Assembly: GCA_030827125.1 (NCBI GenBank)
Contig: JAURFD010000008.1
Location: 1 to 64,000 of the forward strand
Length of the DNA: 64,000 nt
Direction: 5' to 3'
DNA from: Candidatus Nanopelagicales bacterium
GTDB lineage: Bacteria > Actinomycetota > Actinomycetes > S36-B12
Of the stretch, positions 62,890 to 64,000 are shown piece after piece (the stretch's first letter is position 1; every line of letters begins with the position of its first letter). The position numbers and the translations under genes are program-made. Below the pieces are notes generated by a model. That model was given only the letters and a program-made list of their open reading frames with translations, made no database searches and was not told where the DNA came from.

Positions 62890-62922
62890 CAAGCATTCGC
62901 AAGACGGATCCGTGGAGGTGCG

Positions 62923-63948
62923 GTGCGTAGTCGAGCCATGATTGCGATCGCGGCCGTCGTGGCTGCCGGGCTGCTCGCGGCGCTGGGCTGGGCGCTGGCG
63001 TGGCCGACTTCGGCCATCGTCATCGTCGCCGTCGTAGGCCTGGGTGGGGGCGCCGCAGCAATGCAGGCGCTGTTATGGCTGCGCGGCATCGCCAGCCGCA
63101 TGGCCCGTATCGACAACCGACTCGAGGCTATGCGCGCCACGGGGGATCGCCGTCACGAGATCATGCTGCGTTCCTTCCGCGAGCACCGGAAGTACGTCGG
63201 CGAGGCGGCCGCTGCCGCGCGCCGAGCAGACAACCGTGATGACATCGCGAAGGTTGCGGGCGAAGTGAAGAAGCTCCCTCAGGAAATTCGCGAACTGCGA
63301 CACAACCTCACCCAGAAACTCGACGACCAGGTGGTCCTGCTGGAGGACTATCAACAACTCATGCGCCTGGTCCCCATGCCGCTGCCGATGCCGCGACCGG
63401 GTACCTGGGCCGCATCGGAGGACTACCTCCTGTGGCTCGCCGGATTCGTCCTGGAGCACCGACCGGGCCTAGTGGTCGACGTGGGGAGTGGTCAGTCCAG
63501 CGTGTGGATGGCCGGGGCCATGCGCACCGCCGGCTACACCGGCAAAGTGGTCGCCATCGACCATGACCCGGACTTCGCTGACGAGACGCGTGCACTTGCG
63601 CTGCGTCAGGGAGTGGCGGACTGGCTGGAGATCCGCTGCGCGCCCTTGGTGGATCACTCCATCGATGGCCGGGCGTGCACCTGGTACGAAGCCTCCGTCT
63701 TGTCGGGACTTGACGGCATCAACCTGCTGTCTATTGATGGGCCGCCCGGCAAGGGCAACCCGGAAGCACGCTGGCCCGCCTTCCCGCTGTTGCGCGACCA
63801 TCTCGCCCCTGGGGCAGTCGTCGTCCTCGACGACATGATTAGGGCTGATGAGCAGGCCATCGCCGAGGATTGGCACGCGCGCTACCCCGAATTGAGCCGC
63901 GTGGACCTCGCCTTCGAGAAAGGCGCGGCAGTCTTCACTGCCCCCTGA
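62923..63948 (+). CDS. Membrane-anchored class I SAM-dependent methyltransferase
   Basis: The 341-residue product has two N-terminal hydrophobic segments (IAAVVAAGLLAALGWALAWP and AIVIVAVVGLGGGAAAMQAL), a basic helical region that may coil (~70-135), and a C-terminal Methyltransf_24-like domain with LVVDVGSGQSSVWMAGAM, AIDHDPDF and SIDGPPGKGNPEARWPAFPL. Substrate unknown; neighbours suggest a surface glycan. GTG 62923 has GGAGG 4 nt upstream; ATG 62938 is too far from it. The stop lies in a tandem repeat. Confidence 0.82.
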   Translation: MRSRAMIAIAAVVAAGLLAALGWALAWPTSAIVIVAVVGLGGGAAAMQALLWLRGIASRMARIDNRLEAMRATGDRRHEIMLRSFREHRKYVGEAAAAARRADNRDDIAKVAGEVKKLPQEIRELRHNLTQKLDDQVVLLEDYQQLMRLVPMPLPMPRPGTWAASEDYLLWLAGFVLEHRPGLVVDVGSGQSSVWMAGAMRTAGYTGKVVAIDHDPDFADETRALALRQGVADWLEIRCAPLVDHSIDGRACTWYEASVLSGLDGINLLSIDGPPGKGNPEARWPAFPLLRDHLAPGAVVVLDDMIRADEQAIAEDWHARYPELSRVDLAFEKGAAVFTAP

Positions 63949-63976
63949 GGTTTCGCGGCCCCTGAGGTTTCGCGGC
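63943..63976 (+). repeat. 17-bp perfect tandem repeat across the methyltransferase stop codon
   Basis: CCCTGAGGTTTCGCGGC occurs twice head to tail (63943-63959 and 63960-63976). The first copy contains the gene's TGA stop (63946-63948), the second an identical TGA. The rest of the window (to 64000) shows no gene start that can be supported. Confidence 0.9.
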
Positions 63977-64000
63977 GCGGGATCGTGAACTTCGGGAGAA

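Noticed and set aside
1-64000. tRNA, rRNA, CRISPR array, insertion sequence, integrase or phage genes
   Set aside because: No cloverleaf-like segment, rRNA motif, regular repeat-spacer array, transposase or integrase motif was seen on either strand; the island has no visible attachment-site repeats at its borders.

Overview
The window reads as a chromosomal segment of a high-GC actinobacterium (Actinomycetota, probably class Actinomycetia). The evidence is gene content and order: sucC-sucD-PerM-like protein-RDD protein-purN-purH, folD-DUF3017, an acyl-CoA carboxylase set (biotin-carrying alpha subunit, small epsilon subunit, beta subunit) beside maf and birA, and purK-purE beside a GtrA protein and a class III adenylyl cyclase. 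Many genes also look leaderless: a TANNNT -10 box ends 6-8 nt before an ATG or GTG start with no Shine-Dalgarno. I see no rRNA, tRNA, CRISPR array, insertion sequence or prophage. The coding strand changes often, and operons are tight, with many ATGA/GTGA overlaps.

Region by region. 1-10.5 kb: the start of a CoxS-like iron-sulfur subunit (cut by the window edge), guaA, a PIG-L deacetylase, two secreted cell-wall-hydrolase-like proteins flanking pcrA, a free-standing B12-binding domain and a lipase. 10.6-16.7 kb: the succinyl-CoA synthetase and purine (purN, purH) block. 16.7-46.8 kb: a large catabolic island lying between purH and folD, with a DUF606-type DMT transporter at each border. 46.8-60 kb: folD, DUF3017, a TPM-domain protein, acyl-CoA carboxylase, maf, birA, adenylyl cyclase, GtrA, purK, purE and a UDP-glucose dehydrogenase. 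60-64 kb: an acyl-CoA dehydrogenase, a thioesterase, a glycosyltransferase and a methyltransferase.

The island is the most interesting part. It encodes a LacI regulator in an operon with an MFS transporter, a cytosolic NMT1-like binding protein and an aldo/keto reductase; a branched-chain-type ABC importer; two M24-fold proteins with altered metal sites; a hydrolase resembling 2,6-dihydroxypseudooxynicotine hydrolase; two 3-hydroxyisobutyrate-dehydrogenase-like enzymes; OsmC; a phytoene-desaturase-like flavoprotein; a two-subunit molybdenum hydroxylase; an AhpD-like protein; a fused E1 plus E2 2-oxoacid dehydrogenase; a VOC protein; a GntR regulator; a succinate-semialdehyde-type dehydrogenase; two cupins; and a 2-keto-4-pentenoate-hydratase-like protein. 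Four promoters in the island carry the same LacI-style palindrome GCAATCGATTG(C/T), and a second palindrome (ATTGGATCCAAT) sits at the GntR/E1 promoters. The arrangement suggests one coordinated pathway for uptake and breakdown of an unidentified, probably nitrogen-containing, organic compound, ending in 2-oxoacid to acyl-CoA conversion.

All functional calls come from reading motifs and gene order; no database search was possible. Several start codons were moved from the longest frame because of leaderless -10 boxes or Shine-Dalgarno placement, and this is stated in each entry.
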